Origin: Tribonema minus
Taxonomy: Eukaryota; Sar; Xanthophyceae; Tribonematales; Tribonemataceae
NCBI GenBank assembly: GCA_017506865.1
Contig: JAFCMP010000135.1
Coordinates: 496,001-560,000 of the forward strand
Length of the DNA stretch: 64,000 bases
Reading direction: 5' to 3'
The position numbers and the translations under genes were made by a program. The notes beneath the pieces are model-generated. The model did no database searches. It worked only from the letters and a program-made list of their open reading frames with translations, and had not been told where the DNA came from. Shown here in pieces: positions 27,801-36,377 of this stretch; the stretch's first letter is position 1, and the number at the start of each line of letters is the position of its first letter.

Positions 27801-30328
27801 TTGGAGGATGGTTGAGCAAACATGTTGTTGACAAATCAGCAGAGAGGTATGCTTGCCTTTGCTGCTCTTGCGAGGGCAAACAAACGGTGCACAATATGAG
27901 TCTTGTGCCGTGAGACGATACAGCGGCATTGGATGACCTGACCGTGCACCAGTCAGAGCACACTCACGTGCGTGTACCCGCTGAAACCGCCTCTTGCCAA
28001 CCCCTGGCACGGCAAACTCGCCCAATGTGCATTGTGTCGACATTCATATAGCGTGTAACACCACGTGCTTTGCTTGCGCCTTGCCATGAACGTTCCCATC
28101 TCAGGGCCTGATGGCAAGGTCCGCTTTCGCCCTGAGCGGTACGCGGGTTACATGATTGTTCACTGGTGAGTTGACACCTGGCAGTGCCTGTTCAACTTGT
28201 ACAGTAGAACACTGCATCACCACTGCAAGATTGTCAGAACTAAAGGGTAGCGCATGCAGAACACATGGTGACAGTCTACGTTCGCTGACAGTATGTTTCA
28301 CTGGGCGTGCTGCATTGTGACGTCAAACGTTTGCCTCAAGGTAGGGGGCAAGGGGATGTCAACAACGATGCCGCGGCCTGTTGCACAGCAGCGGGGCCGG
28401 ACAAAGCGCTGTCACTGCAGCAGTCTGCTGACCAGCGGTGGCAAGCTCATTCATATTCACGCCCACTCATCATTTGCGGTTGCTTCTGTCCCGCTCACAC
28501 AGAGTGTGGAGCACATGCGTGTTGCTCTGCACAAGAACGTAGCTTGTGCGCGTTGCCAGCCATCAGAGTGTGTGCTGCAGCCCTGGCTGAACGAATTCTC
28601 TCGTGTTCCACTGCTTCTCGCGTATCTCACTGGCAGAGTTACTGCGCATCAGGGACATGGGTTCAATCACGCCTGTGGTCGAGGGTGTACAACAGCAAGT
28701 TGCAGTGTGTTATCACATATGCAGAGGATGACACTAGGTCTTGCCTGGTGTTTGAAGATTTTGCTGATGCAGTCAGTACTGTCGCATTTTGACATGGCGT
28801 GCTCCATGGTCACACATCTGCAAACACTTAAGCGCGCCACCTGCGCAGGCAACGTTGGAGCAACTGGCTGCTGTAGACTGGCCATTGGGCGAACTGAAAT
28901 ATTGCAACCACAAATGTGGTTGTGGAGGCTGTCATGGCACACACATTGATGGGGCTAATTCGCAAGCTACTTCTGCTGCAATTTACATTGCTGAACGTGG
29001 ATCAAACAGAGTTCTTGAAGTTCAACAACTTTGGAATACATTATTCAGGGAGCATAGAAGTGTGGAGGCTGATCACAGCATCCCCCTTGTCCTCACCTCG
29101 TGCCATTGCAGCCACGTGTACGTGCACGCTGACAAGGGCATGATGGCCCTTGTCACTATCAACGGCGTAGGGCCATCTGAAGGCAACCAGGTACGTGGGT
29201 GCTAAGAGTGCATAGCCTTACGCAGTCTGCTGGCGCCTGCCGCACAGCCCAGCCACTGACGGTTGCATGCACCCTGGTTTGCTGCGCGGTGGCTTATACT
29301 GTAGCAGTGCGATGCTATCGCAAGGTTTGTCGCGGCCCGCAGCTTGGCGTAAAATCATACTGAGCTCTGTCATGCAAATTACATGGCTTGATTGTATATT
29401 CTTATTGTTCGAAGTACGTGGGTTGATCAATGCAAATCGGTTCCGAGACTGAGGCTCCAGGGCCCTGCGCTTGAATACTGCATCGGCACGCTTTTAGCCG
29501 CAAGGAGAGTGTGCGGCAGCGCTCAGCTGCTATACATTGAAAAAGCACGCTGAGTACGGGTAAACCCGGCAATGTATGCTGAGCGTACTGTTGTTTTTCC
29601 TGTTGGCATAACTTACCGAGTTGGTAGACAAGTAAGCTGCATTGTACTTGAAGTATAGTACTTCTTGGAGTATAACATGTTCACTTGATGCCGTTGCCAC
29701 CCCTCACGTCAAAGCGCTCTTGATCGAAGCGGTGGCAAGCTTTTTTACCACACCTGGTTGCGGCGCAGCCTCCCAGTATTTTGTGGTCGACCCACCAAGC
29801 CGCAGAGGAGGGCACAAGTTCAACGCACAGCATCACGCCCTAGATGCACACACTTGGATGCATAACTTTATGAACGCGACGAGCCTGTAGATGAGGCATG
29901 TCACGGCGCAGCATCCCTCAGGCTCCCGCCTCCCAATGGCATCAACTCTTCCGTGTGACAGCACTAAGCACCAGCTGGGCATCACCATCATCGCGCAAGT
30001 TGCAAATGCACCTCAAATTATCGGGTTGTGATGTCATGTGTCCATTGACAGCGTGCACCGAAGCGGTGCCCATGTCCAAGGCGCCTCCGCAGCTCGTAGA
30101 GCACTGCCGACACGTGTACACGACAACATTGCATTGCACGACAGCCTCATTCAGCCCCACACATCAACGCTCCGCACCTCAGGCCGCGGACCCGACCTCT
30201 CGGGTGTGCCCCGCACCCTAACTGTGATGCTGTTGCAGTGTCACTGCTCCGGCAGTGAAGCGCCAATCGTGGCTCACAGGGCTGTGCCCGAATCTGCAAG
30301 GTGCAGTGGAGCGGCGCGGAATTCATGA
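575..30328 (+). CDS. Glucose/sorbosone dehydrogenase - multicopper oxidase fusion gene (multi-exon, 5' end open)
   Basis: A single plus-strand gene reconstructed from splice sites, phase and motifs. Supported exons: 575-730, 1300-1440, 2459-2634, 3217-3285, 3757-3846, 4612-4734, 5076-5177, 6294-6388, 7348-7470, 8161-8271, 10381-10456, 10893-11049, 11350-11414, 11958-12093, 13025-13087, 14107-14187, 15151-15234, 15984-16025, 16699-16783, 17353-17470, 18467-18535, 19612-19661, 20046-20131, 20842-20936, 21492-21573, 22623-22670, 23068-23150, 23935-24074, 24459-24670, 25090-25195, 25771-25820, 26930-27128, 27515-27587, 28105-28165, 29112-29190, 30239-30328. Phases agree at all joins except 1440/2459, 12093/13025 and 23150/23935, where a small exon is probably missing. 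About 1,150-1,200 aa are visible. The predicted role is oxidation of a sugar-type substrate by the propeller and four-electron reduction of O2 by the copper domain. The start codon and any signal peptide lie upstream or are unrecognised. Confidence 0.82.
4612..16783 (+). CDS. Glucose/sorbosone (PQQ-type) dehydrogenase domain exons
   Basis: Exons from 4612 to 16783 spell a glucose/sorbosone dehydrogenase six-bladed propeller in the expected order. The entry strand is MHFMPGSNMFITVHKEG. Next comes SDNGLYTCRFDPKWPATPYM, matching the family pattern DRGLLGIAFHPDF..YVY. A GGGHGLNDIVWV segment (8161-8271) may carry the active-site His. YFWAAAGLRNPVRLALGPD (10893-11049) holds the diagnostic GLRNP. 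FCWPCVEG (11958-12093) corresponds to the family GWPCYEG. IYKLPLLEY, ITAILYYTGTALPEVFR and TVFFSDYTKQCTYYLE (family YRG.LP..Y...FGDY) follow, then GPDGFIYGTDF. Family members oxidise aldoses or related sugars with PQQ and Ca2+; the cofactor is not provable from sequence. The domain ends in a GC donor at 16784 (AG|GCAAGT), supported because it restores phase to the next exon. Confidence 0.82.
8389..8908. mobile_element. MITE-like TIR element in an intron
   Basis: The left end 8391-8426 (CCGTCTTGTCGATACTTAAG...) and the reverse complement of the right end near 8870-8906 (TCGTCCTGTCGATAATTAAG...) match over about 36 bp with three substitutions and one indel. Both continue through CCCGGGACGGTATTT. 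TA dinucleotides flank the ends (8389-8390, 8907-8908), as in Tc1/mariner-type insertions. The interior has no coding capacity but contains three short AATAAG/GCG-polyC segments in the same orientation. It lies between the dehydrogenase exons ending 8271 and starting 10381. Confidence 0.6.
15951..15970. repeat. Poly-C tract before an acceptor
   Basis: A near-pure C run ends about 10 bases before the CAG acceptor of exon 15984-16025 and forms its polypyrimidine tract. Similar C or G runs occur near 7601, 12202, 16271, 20523, 22960, 23038, 24408 and 26316. Homopolymer length here is a likely source of assembly error. Confidence 0.8.
17353..21573 (+). CDS. Thr/Pro linker and first cupredoxin half of the multicopper oxidase
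   Basis: Exon 17353-17470 starts with a linker (APTATPTKAPPLP) and continues in phase from the dehydrogenase exon into a region with paired Cys. Exons 18467-18535, 19612-19661 and 20046-20131 give the first beta strands. Exon 20842-20936 carries TNLHVHGLHISGNG, the first copper motif (HxHG). Exon 21492-21573 carries GLHFYHTHHHGSASVQ, the second (HxH) plus the HHHGS variant. Phases are 1-2, 2-2, 2-1, 1-0, 0-2 and 2-0, so every join matches. The linker between two catalytic folds is the best evidence that this is a natural fusion rather than two adjacent genes. Confidence 0.85.
18578..18780 (+). repeat. Diverged tandem duplication, about 115-bp unit, intronic
   Basis: GGTGTAGCCATTCTCAGTC near 18579 and GGTGTAGCCGTCCTGAGCC near 18695 start two copies. 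Both continue through GCTGCAAATGCCAT / GCTGCAGATGCCAT and GGTACGCTGA. The copies lie in the intron after exon 18467-18535. Confidence 0.6.
19179..19268 (+). repeat. 45-bp tandem duplication, intronic
   Basis: Two adjacent 45-bp units (19179-19223 and 19224-19268) start AGGAGCACATTT and share CATCCAATGAGCATGCTCGA with a few substitutions. They lie in the intron before exon 19612-19661. Confidence 0.85.
22623..25820 (+). CDS. Middle cupredoxin domain exons of the multicopper oxidase
   Basis: Exons 22623-22670 (GGGAVGLIVIEDNPQ), 23068-23150 (FEGTLPGWLNG...LLIEVVEPEAV), 23935-24074 (KLAQRRGYAKDMSDTVY), 24459-24670 (GRWTRLRMLHVGGALNAKM), 25090-25195 and 25771-25820 form the central domain. GRWTRLRMLHVG matches the family pattern G..WR.RIINAG at the start of this domain. 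The 24459-24670 exon is markedly GC-rich compared with the AT-balanced introns. The join 23150/23935 does not match in phase (2 out, 1 in), so a short exon is probably hidden between them; 23804-23876 is a possible but imperfect candidate. Confidence 0.72.
22752..22849 (+). repeat. Perfect 49-bp tandem duplication, intronic
   Basis: Units 22752-22800 and 22801-22849 are identical, beginning ACGATACGGTGCTGCGCTGA and ending CCATGTCGCAC. They sit in the intron between exons 22623-22670 and 23068-23150. Identity implies a very recent duplication or an assembly artefact. Confidence 0.9.
24406..24427. repeat. Poly-C tract
   Basis: About 20 consecutive C shortly before the acceptor at 24458 of the GC-rich middle-domain exon. 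It probably acts as pyrimidine tract. Confidence 0.8.
26930..29190 (+). CDS. C-terminal copper-binding exons of the multicopper oxidase
   Basis: Exon 26930-27128 encodes the third copper motif, ITHPWHMHVNHMQ (HPxHxH), and ends in a GC donor (CAG|GCAAGC). Exon 27515-27587 encodes PGWHVAGDWVDTYS and exon 28105-28165 ends YMIVHC. The next exon, 29112-29190, supplies HVYVHADKGMM. Splicing across the split TG|C codon creates HCHVYVHADKGMM, the type 1/type 3 motif HCHx3Hx4M with the Cys ligand and an axial Met. With the two upstream motifs all ten ligand positions are present, so the copper centre should be functional. The order and spacing fit a three-domain laccase/CumA-like oxidase. Confidence 0.9.
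30239..30328 (+). CDS. Candidate terminal exon of the fusion gene
   Basis: The last copper exon leaves phase 0 at 29190. An acceptor TGTTGCAG at 30231-30238 opens a phase-0 reading frame of 29 codons (starting CHCSGSEAPIVAHRAVPES) to a TGA at 30326-30328. There is no homology support, so the choice rests on phase, acceptor quality and lack of another candidate. The true end may differ. Confidence 0.35.
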   Translation, partial: CHCSGSEAPIVAHRAVPESARCSGAARNS

Positions 30329-31916
30329 CACCGTGCATGGTGACCGACGATAAAGGCTGCTCACGGTGCCGAGCAGCTAGCTGCCTGGACCAAGGCAGTC
30401 ACCGTCAGCCAGCCAGCCAGCCAGCACCTTTTTTGCTTTGTTGGGTTGCCTGCGACCTTGGGTCTGGCGACCGCGGACGCCGTGGAGTGTTGCTTTGAGA
30501 CATGATGCTTTTTCAAAGTTTGATGTTATGTACGTTCCTGTGTGGATTTGTGTCCAGAGTAGACAAAGCCCTGTCGGCGGTGTGTTCAGTGGTGCTGCCG
30601 ACACTTACGGCGGTCATCGGTTGAGGCAGCTGAGCCGTCATAAATCCCCCCATCTCACTCGATCCGATCATGTGAGCATGCAGAAAAATTGTCCAAGTGG
30701 TTGAGCTTGCCTTGCGCACATCTGCAAGGCGGTGTGTCATTGCGGTTTGTGATGCATGCCTGCGTGCTCTCCGGTAGTATGAGTTGATAGCATTGAGGCC
30801 CAGCCTCCGTTTTTTTCAGCGACTCTTCAAATTAGAAGCATTATGTGTTTGCAGTCTAATTCAGCTTCACCAGCGCCTGCAATCCTGCATTTCTGTACAT
30901 TTATGTGTGTGATGTCTGCCCTTTCTTGCAAACTGTGCAAGGATGTAAGCATGCCTGCGGCTTTGTAACCTTTCAACCAGTTCATTGCATGCATCCGGTG
31001 GTGTTGGAAATTGCCCACTTGACATTGTGGACATCGCGTTGTACGTATGGACTTGTATTTCGCGCTGTACTGCATGTGTACTACATAATGTATTTTGCTT
31101 TACAGGTGGCGAAAACCCTGCATTGTACTGCTGACGGTCTTACTAGTTCGCGTTTACCTGCCGAGCCGACTCTTTAAAATAAAAAATCGTGGACTTGCAT
31201 ATATCAAGGCCGGGTGTCCTGGTTTTGGGTAGCATGCGCTGCGAACTGCTGGAAAAGCTTATCCTTTTCAAATATGTCCCAGGTGCAGTTCTTGTCGAGC
31301 AGCTCCCAAGGGAGGCTGGCTGGCCAACATCACTCTTCTACTCAGACCCTGCAACACATCCTGGCAGGCCAGATGATGACTTTGGGGTTGGGCTAACCCT
31401 ACCCTTGAACCCTGCCGCCTGCGTTGCTGCACCGCATGATGTAGCACATTCTGCAAGCATGTAAAACACTGGTTGAAAGCACCAAGGGTTGACGCTGGGC
31501 ACGTACCGGGCACTTGTTTATACCTACCTGCCCTGCCCGTCTGAGCTTAGCACTGCTCTGTGATGCGAGTGGGCAGTTGCCAGGAGGGCACATGCGCATC
31601 TCAAGTGCCAGTTGCAGGCGCACACCCTCGACGTGGGTAATTTCTCATTTTGACCATTTTGATGCATGCAACAATAACACTGCAAACTGCTACTTGGCAG
31701 TGTGTATTTTTAATTATATAGTACGCCCGGCAAGGTTAGGAGGAGCCGCTGGCGGAGCGGCGGCACGGAAGGCGAGGATGCACAGGGGACACTGAGGGCA
31801 CAGCAGCACCGCACGCTCAACCTGTCGGCCTGGCTACAGCCGAGGACTAGAGAGCGGATTTTCGCTCCACCGCGGGCCTGAGGCGAAGAAGGCCAGACAC
31901 GCAACGTGGGTCGCCG
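30329..31916. other. Region without a recognisable gene
   Basis: Between the fusion gene and the first retrotransposon I see only short, low-quality reading frames, a few CAGCCAGC copies near 30413-30424 and AT-richer sequence near 31180. GC content rises at about 31735, which may mark the 5' edge of the retrotransposon. Confidence 0.5.
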
Positions 31917-33452
31917 GTGACAGCAAAGTCGCCTTTCAAAGCTATGGCTCTCCACTGGCTTACCAGCCCTGCCTCACGTGGGGAGGGGTCACCTCTGAAA
32001 CGCAAACGGGGACAGCGCAACCACGGGCTGAATACTGGCTTGTGGTGGTGGCAGGTCAAAGCTGCACCGCAATCTGACACATGCCGCAGACGCCGACATG
32101 GTGTTGGCCGTTGGGTACGCCTAGTAATACCGCCGCCGCCACCGATCCCGGGCCCGCCGCCAATCCCGGGCCCGCCGCCGATCCCGGGCCCGCCGCCGAT
32201 TCCGGGCCCGCCGCCGATAGCGGCCCCCCCGCCGATACCGGGCCCGCCGCCGATACCGGGCCCACCGCCGATACCGGGCCCGCCGCCGATACCGGACCCG
32301 CCGCCGATCACTGGCCCGTCGCCGATACCGGGCCCGCCGCCGACCCCGGGCCCACCCCCGATCCCGGGCCCGCCGCCGATCCCAGGCCCGCCGCCGATTC
32401 CGGGCCCGCCACCGATACCGGGCCCGCCACCGATACCGGGCCCGCCGCCGATCCCGGGTCCGCCACCAATTTCGGGCCCGCCACCGATACCCGGCCCGCC
32501 AGCACCTCAGCTGATGGCCCAGAGCTCTAGACCGCGGCCGATGCCAGAGGTGCCAGTGTGCAGTCAGGTTGCAGAGCTGTGCAGAAGCATGCGCAGACTA
32601 CACTTGTCGTCAGCCGACTCGGACGAGCCTCAGGGCAGTGGCAGCCACGCGCACGTCAAGAAGCGCCGCCGCCATCTGACCAGCCCAGGTGCCACTAATC
32701 ACTGTGACAGGGGATGCCCACAGACGAAGCGCCCGCGGCATCAGCCTGCCAGTGACTCGGAGTCTCAAGCGGCGAGTTTACGGGAGGCACTGCCGCCAGC
32801 AGCGATTATTGTACTGAGCTTGGTGGTACTACCGCCACCAGCGGCAAGTACACGCCGTCGGGCGACACTGCCGCCGGATTCACCAGTAGCGACAACGCCA
32901 ATGCCAAAACGACGTTCGCGGCGGAAAACGCCTTTAGTGACGGCTGCCACTGCCGCACCAGCGGCGGGGCCCGCACCGGCCAACCCGGTGGTTGCACAGC
33001 CACGGACGACTGTCACAGCCGCCGCTGCATGCGGTCGCAAGGTTACCTCCGACTTAACGGCGGCGGCAACGCCACGTGCGGCAGACATGGTGCCAAAACC
33101 GCCGGCAGCCGCTGCCGCATCAGATGGCCAACGCGGGGCAGCTGCATCCCGGCGGGGTCGGCGTCGCGGCGCCAGCGCCGGGCCGCCCCTGGGACGCCTC
33201 GGAAGCATTGGCAGCATCAACCGCCCAGAGTCGCCGTCTGGCAAACTGAGTGCGCTGGCAAAGGCGGTCACCATGACCGTGCCCGTACCGATGGAAGTTG
33301 GCGAACCACCAGTGGGCCAGCGGGTCACCAGAGACGGATCACGTCGCGGCCTTCGCAGCCAGCTAGCAGCGGCGCCTCTCCCCAGTGGCATCCCGGTCCT
33401 CAGCCGATGGAGGTCACCGCAGCGGAAACCCCATGTACTGCAGACATGGTGA
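31917..33452 (+). CDS. Element 1 first ORF: Pro-repeat, basic, gag-like
   Basis: An open frame of 511 codons without an assigned start; the first ATG is near 31943. Residues about 70-200 are roughly 21 copies of a six-residue unit PPPIPG. A Ser/Arg/Lys-rich part with KKRRRH and KRRSRRK follows, then an Ala/Pro-rich tail. No enzymatic motif is visible. By position it may be a nucleic-acid-binding first ORF of the retrotransposon. Its last third is duplicated downstream in another frame, so the ORF end at 33452 may be a product of decay. Confidence 0.5.
   Translation: MTAKSPFKAMALHWLTSPASRGEGSPLKRKRGQRNHGLNTGLWWWQVKAAPQSDTCRRRRHGVGRWVRLVIPPPPPIPGPPPIPGPPPIPGPPPIPGPPPIAAPPPIPGPPPIPGPPPIPGPPPIPDPPPITGPSPIPGPPPTPGPPPIPGPPPIPGPPPIPGPPPIPGPPPIPGPPPIPGPPPISGPPPIPGPPAPQLMAQSSRPRPMPEVPVCSQVAELCRSMRRLHLSSADSDEPQGSGSHAHVKKRRRHLTSPGATNHCDRGCPQTKRPRHQPASDSESQAASLREALPPAAIIVLSLVVLPPPAASTRRRATLPPDSPVATTPMPKRRSRRKTPLVTAATAAPAAGPAPANPVVAQPRTTVTAAAACGRKVTSDLTAAATPRAADMVPKPPAAAAASDGQRGAAASRRGRRRGASAGPPLGRLGSIGSINRPESPSGKLSALAKAVTMTVPVPMEVGEPPVGQRVTRDGSRRGLRSQLAAAPLPSGIPVLSRWRSPQRKPHVLQTW
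32133..32505 (+). repeat. 18-bp tandem repeat encoding PPPIPG
   Basis: About 21 copies of an 18-bp unit of the form CCGCCGCCGATCCCGGGC with synonymous and a few non-synonymous changes (IAA, IPD, ITG, TPG, ISG variants). It stays in frame throughout, consistent with coding expansion. Confidence 0.9.
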
Positions 33453-33712
33453 CAACAGCACCAGCGGCCGCAGCGGCTGCTGCACCGGGCGGCGAACGTG
33501 GGGCGGCTGCACCCCGGCGGGGTCGGCGCCGCGCCAGCGCCCAAAGCACTGGCAGCGTCACCCGTCCAGAGCCACAGTCTGGCAGTGCGCTGGCAAAGCC
33601 GGTCACCGTGACCATGCCTGTACCGATGGAAGTTGGCGAACCTGGGCCGGCGGGTCACCAGAGATGAATCACGTCCCGGTCTTTGCAGCCAGCTGGCAGC
33701 GGCGCCTCTCTG
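33081..33712 (+). repeat. Tandem duplication of about 330-360 bp in element 1
   Basis: Unit 1 (about 33081-33380) and unit 2 (about 33441-33712) both run from GCAGACATGGTG through CGGCGGGGTCGGCG and CCGATGGAAGTTGGCGAACC to GCGGCGCCTCTC. They encode similar Arg/Ala-rich peptides (RGRRR, MPVPMEVGEP / VPVPMEVGEP) but in different frames. Unit 2 has a TGA (33665-33667) where unit 1 has CGG. Confidence 0.8.
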
Positions 33713-34901
33713 TCAGGCGGCAGCGTCACCTCTGACGGTAACAGTCGCTACGGGCACCCAATATCCGGCATCACCGCTATGACAGTTTTGGCGCCCGCCA
33801 AGACACCCGCTGCCAACCGGAAGGTCAATATCCCGGGGCTGGACTGCCGCATGTGCGACAAGTTCATAGTGCAAGCAAATCCTCAGGCCCCGGGAAAGAA
33901 TTGCCCAGCGGCACACGCGCCACACAGGGAAAGGGAAGCAATTTGCAGAACTGCATGTTCAGCTTTTCCTAGACCACCGACCAATATGCGGCGGCCTGGA
34001 GCAGGTCTGCGATGGGTGCGGCAACCTCTTCATCAGACGCACAGCAGCAAGCGCCACGACACCATCTGGTGATCTAGGGGCCCTGGACCAGTGCGACGTG
34101 TGGCGCTGCGCCGACTGCCTCGCAGGCCCGGTCGCCGCGACAGCATGCACACTGTCAGGCTGTGACCGTGCATCAGGCCATGATCACATTGCTGACATAC
34201 ACACCCGACCAACGACATGCGCGGCGGCAGCGGGTGGTGCAGCTGTTGGTGGGGGGAATAGCCTGAAGCCAACAGCCGCGCTGCTCGCCGCCGCTAGCAA
34301 ATGTGGTCCCATACGCAAAATCCTCGGATGCGAGCACCTGGGGGTAGACCCCAGGCAAGCCCATGCATCTACGTTGGACGGTGTGGCAGATGCGCCGCTG
34401 CCGAGACTGACCCGGAGCAGCACAATGGGTGTGATGCCTGGCGAAAGTCGTGCTAGCGATAGCGGCGCAACAATGTCAAGCAACTATCGTGTGCCCAGCA
34501 CATCTGGCAGTGCCGCAGCTGCTGTCGCAGCGGGCGCTCAGTCTAGCGAATGCCCCAGGGACCCGACGGGATCACACTGGCAAGGCTTGCTGGGGGCGGC
34601 TGGCGCACTCGCGCGCAGGGTACGTGCACTGGCCCTTGCCCCCAATCGGGCACGCGTCACGGTGCTTTGCGCTTGGCCGACGGGTACCAAGCTTGGACCC
34701 TGCCGTACGTCACGCCGACTGCATATGCGGCCGGCGGCCAGCGACGCGCCAGCAACACAGACCCTGCTGGGCCGGACTCCCTGCGCACCGCTGGTGAGTC
34801 AGATGCATGACCTGACGGTCACGTTCAGCTTGCTCTCCCTCCGAGAAGAGGGTAATGACCTGGCAAATTGTAGGATCCGCTCCGCTCATCCGCGACCCTG
34901 A
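33683..34901 (+). pseudogene. Element 1 zinc-finger region, frame-broken
   Basis: In one frame, about 33830-33950 reads LDCRMCDKFIV followed by H and H, a C2H2-like finger. After a frame change, about 33990-34130 reads VCDGCGNLFI and CDVWRCADC. The same pair of patterns occurs in element 2 (YKCNLCDLVV...H...H, then ECALCKNLFH...HCRNCRP), so this is homologous retrotransposon sequence. The frame then runs to 34901 without a recognised domain. At least one frameshift lies between the two fingers. Confidence 0.55.
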
Positions 34902-35325
34902 AAGTGACTGAGTCTGTTTAAAACCCAAAAAGCAAACGAGCGCTTATGCTATAGTGAGGTCAGTCAAGACACTCAAACTGTTGAAGTTTGATGATAGTAG
35001 GTTGTTGGCCTCACTCAGACGCACCAGAAGAGCTATTGGTTGTTGAAGTTGAGACGGGTGGAGCCGTGCTATTGCATGTTGAGCAGTGATATGGCAGTTG
35101 AAGTTAGCATGAAGTTGAAGTAAGAATATCACCGTTGAAGTACAATATCACATCAGGATCAACATCAACTTCAACAACTGAGTAGTCAGCAGATGCCCCT
35201 GACATAGGGCTACAGCCTGCCACGACCCAACTTCAATACCAGTTCTGCCCTGGAGACTTCACTATGGACAAGGGCGTCGGTTGCTTCTTGGCTTTCAGGG
35301 TCGCGGATGAGCGGAGCGGATCCTC
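34871..35325. mobile_element. 455-bp TIR element inside element 1
   Basis: A perfect 33-bp inverted repeat (34872-34904 against 35292-35324, AGGATCCGCTCCGCTCATCC...) encloses 387 bp of AT-richer, non-coding DNA rich in TTGAAGTT/AACTTCAA motifs. ATTG occurs directly outside both ends (34867-34870 and 35326-35329), a possible 4-bp target duplication if the element ends one base beyond the perfect repeat. This fits a MITE that inserted after element 1 was established. Confidence 0.6.
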
Positions 35326-35330
35326 ATTGA

Positions 35331-36377
35331 ATGGTGTTTGACCAACTCTCCCTTAGGGAACCGGTCGTTGCCAGGTCGCCTCGCCAGCCAGCCGGGAAAC
35401 GTGGTGAGTCAGACGTAACGCAGGCTGGTGATAACAGCACCCACGCAACAATGACCGAGACAGCACCTGTCACGGCTATGGTTGCCAGTGGAAAGCGCAG
35501 TCGACGCAGAGGTAAACACAGACGGCGGACGCAGGAGCGACAGGCCCAGTGCGACAATTCTCGTGCACCCCTGGCACCAGCCACCACACCGCCGAGGGGC
35601 GGTGCCTCTGCCCCCTCAGCACCAATGTCCGGGCCGGCGAAGGTCACCACCGTGACGGTGGCGACCCGGATACCCTCAACCGTGTGCCATACAGTCACCG
35701 TGGAGGAGCAGCAAGACGCGCTGGCAAAAGCCACCAACTATGGTTTTTCCACTTGGCACACGGGCCTGCAGGCACTCCACAAACAGGCGCTTGGGGAAAA
35801 CACAGCGACGCTAGCACGTGGTGGGGAGCTTCGCCCCGTGAGCAACGTGGGCAACGGCAACTGCCTGATTCATACAGCTCTACACGGCATAGGCAGCGTC
35901 GCAGTTGAGCACGGACTGCCGGCCCCAGCGCTGGTGATTGCCATGCGAGAGGCACTGCTGGACGGGATGGTGGCATACGTCACGCAGGGGGCGGGCAAAC
36001 AAGGGGCCAGCATGTCATCGATGCGTCAACTGACCGCGCATGCAGCAGCCCAACCTGCGCGTACACGTGAACAATTCCACACGTACGGGACACGCGCTCG
36101 CTGCCTCGCAATCGAGTACCGTAACGGTACAAATGAAACGGACAGCGCGGACAGCGGGCACACGCTCCTGCTGCAACGCCTACAGGAAGAGGGCGTGTGG
36201 GGACGGCCCCTCGGCTTGTCTGTGTGGGCCATTGTTGCAGCGGTCTACGCGATCTCGGTGACGGTGTGGCAGGCAGCCTCAGGCCACTGGCAGCACGCAA
36301 AAATCAACAGGGCTGGTGCTGGCACAACTGATGGGGCTGCCAGCGGTATTCGCACCGGCAACTCCAGCTCAGCCTGA
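35331..36377 (+). CDS. Element 1 OTU-like cysteine protease ORF (catalytic Cys half)
   Basis: A 348-codon ORF with a disordered basic N-terminus (KRSRRRGKHRRR). The core SNVGNGNCLIHTALHGIGS matches the OTU active-site Cys motif (usually GDGNCLF; the Asp is Asn here). EEGVWGRPLGLSVWAIVAAV matches the later OTU pattern (WG...L.A.A). The catalytic His part, TNVGHFELLV, is found only in the overlapping +1 frame at about 36430-36445, inside the RT ORF. OTU enzymes normally cleave ubiquitin; in retrotransposons they are thought to process or protect the polyprotein. The split is either decay or a programmed frameshift in the 36.29-36.38 kb overlap. Confidence 0.65.
   Translation: MVFDQLSLREPVVARSPRQPAGKRGESDVTQAGDNSTHATMTETAPVTAMVASGKRSRRRGKHRRRTQERQAQCDNSRAPLAPATTPPRGGASAPSAPMSGPAKVTTVTVATRIPSTVCHTVTVEEQQDALAKATNYGFSTWHTGLQALHKQALGENTATLARGGELRPVSNVGNGNCLIHTALHGIGSVAVEHGLPAPALVIAMREALLDGMVAYVTQGAGKQGASMSSMRQLTAHAAAQPARTREQFHTYGTRARCLAIEYRNGTNETDSADSGHTLLLQRLQEEGVWGRPLGLSVWAIVAAVYAISVTVWQAASGHWQHAKINRAGAGTTDGAASGIRTGNSSSA

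Noticed and set aside
28650-28690. tRNA-like GGTTCAATC motif
   Set aside because: No cloverleaf arms could be paired around it.
31847-32311. Minus-strand Gly-Ile-rich repeat ORF
   Set aside because: It is the antisense of the PPPIPG repeat; the plus frame is longer and sits in order with the retrotransposon.
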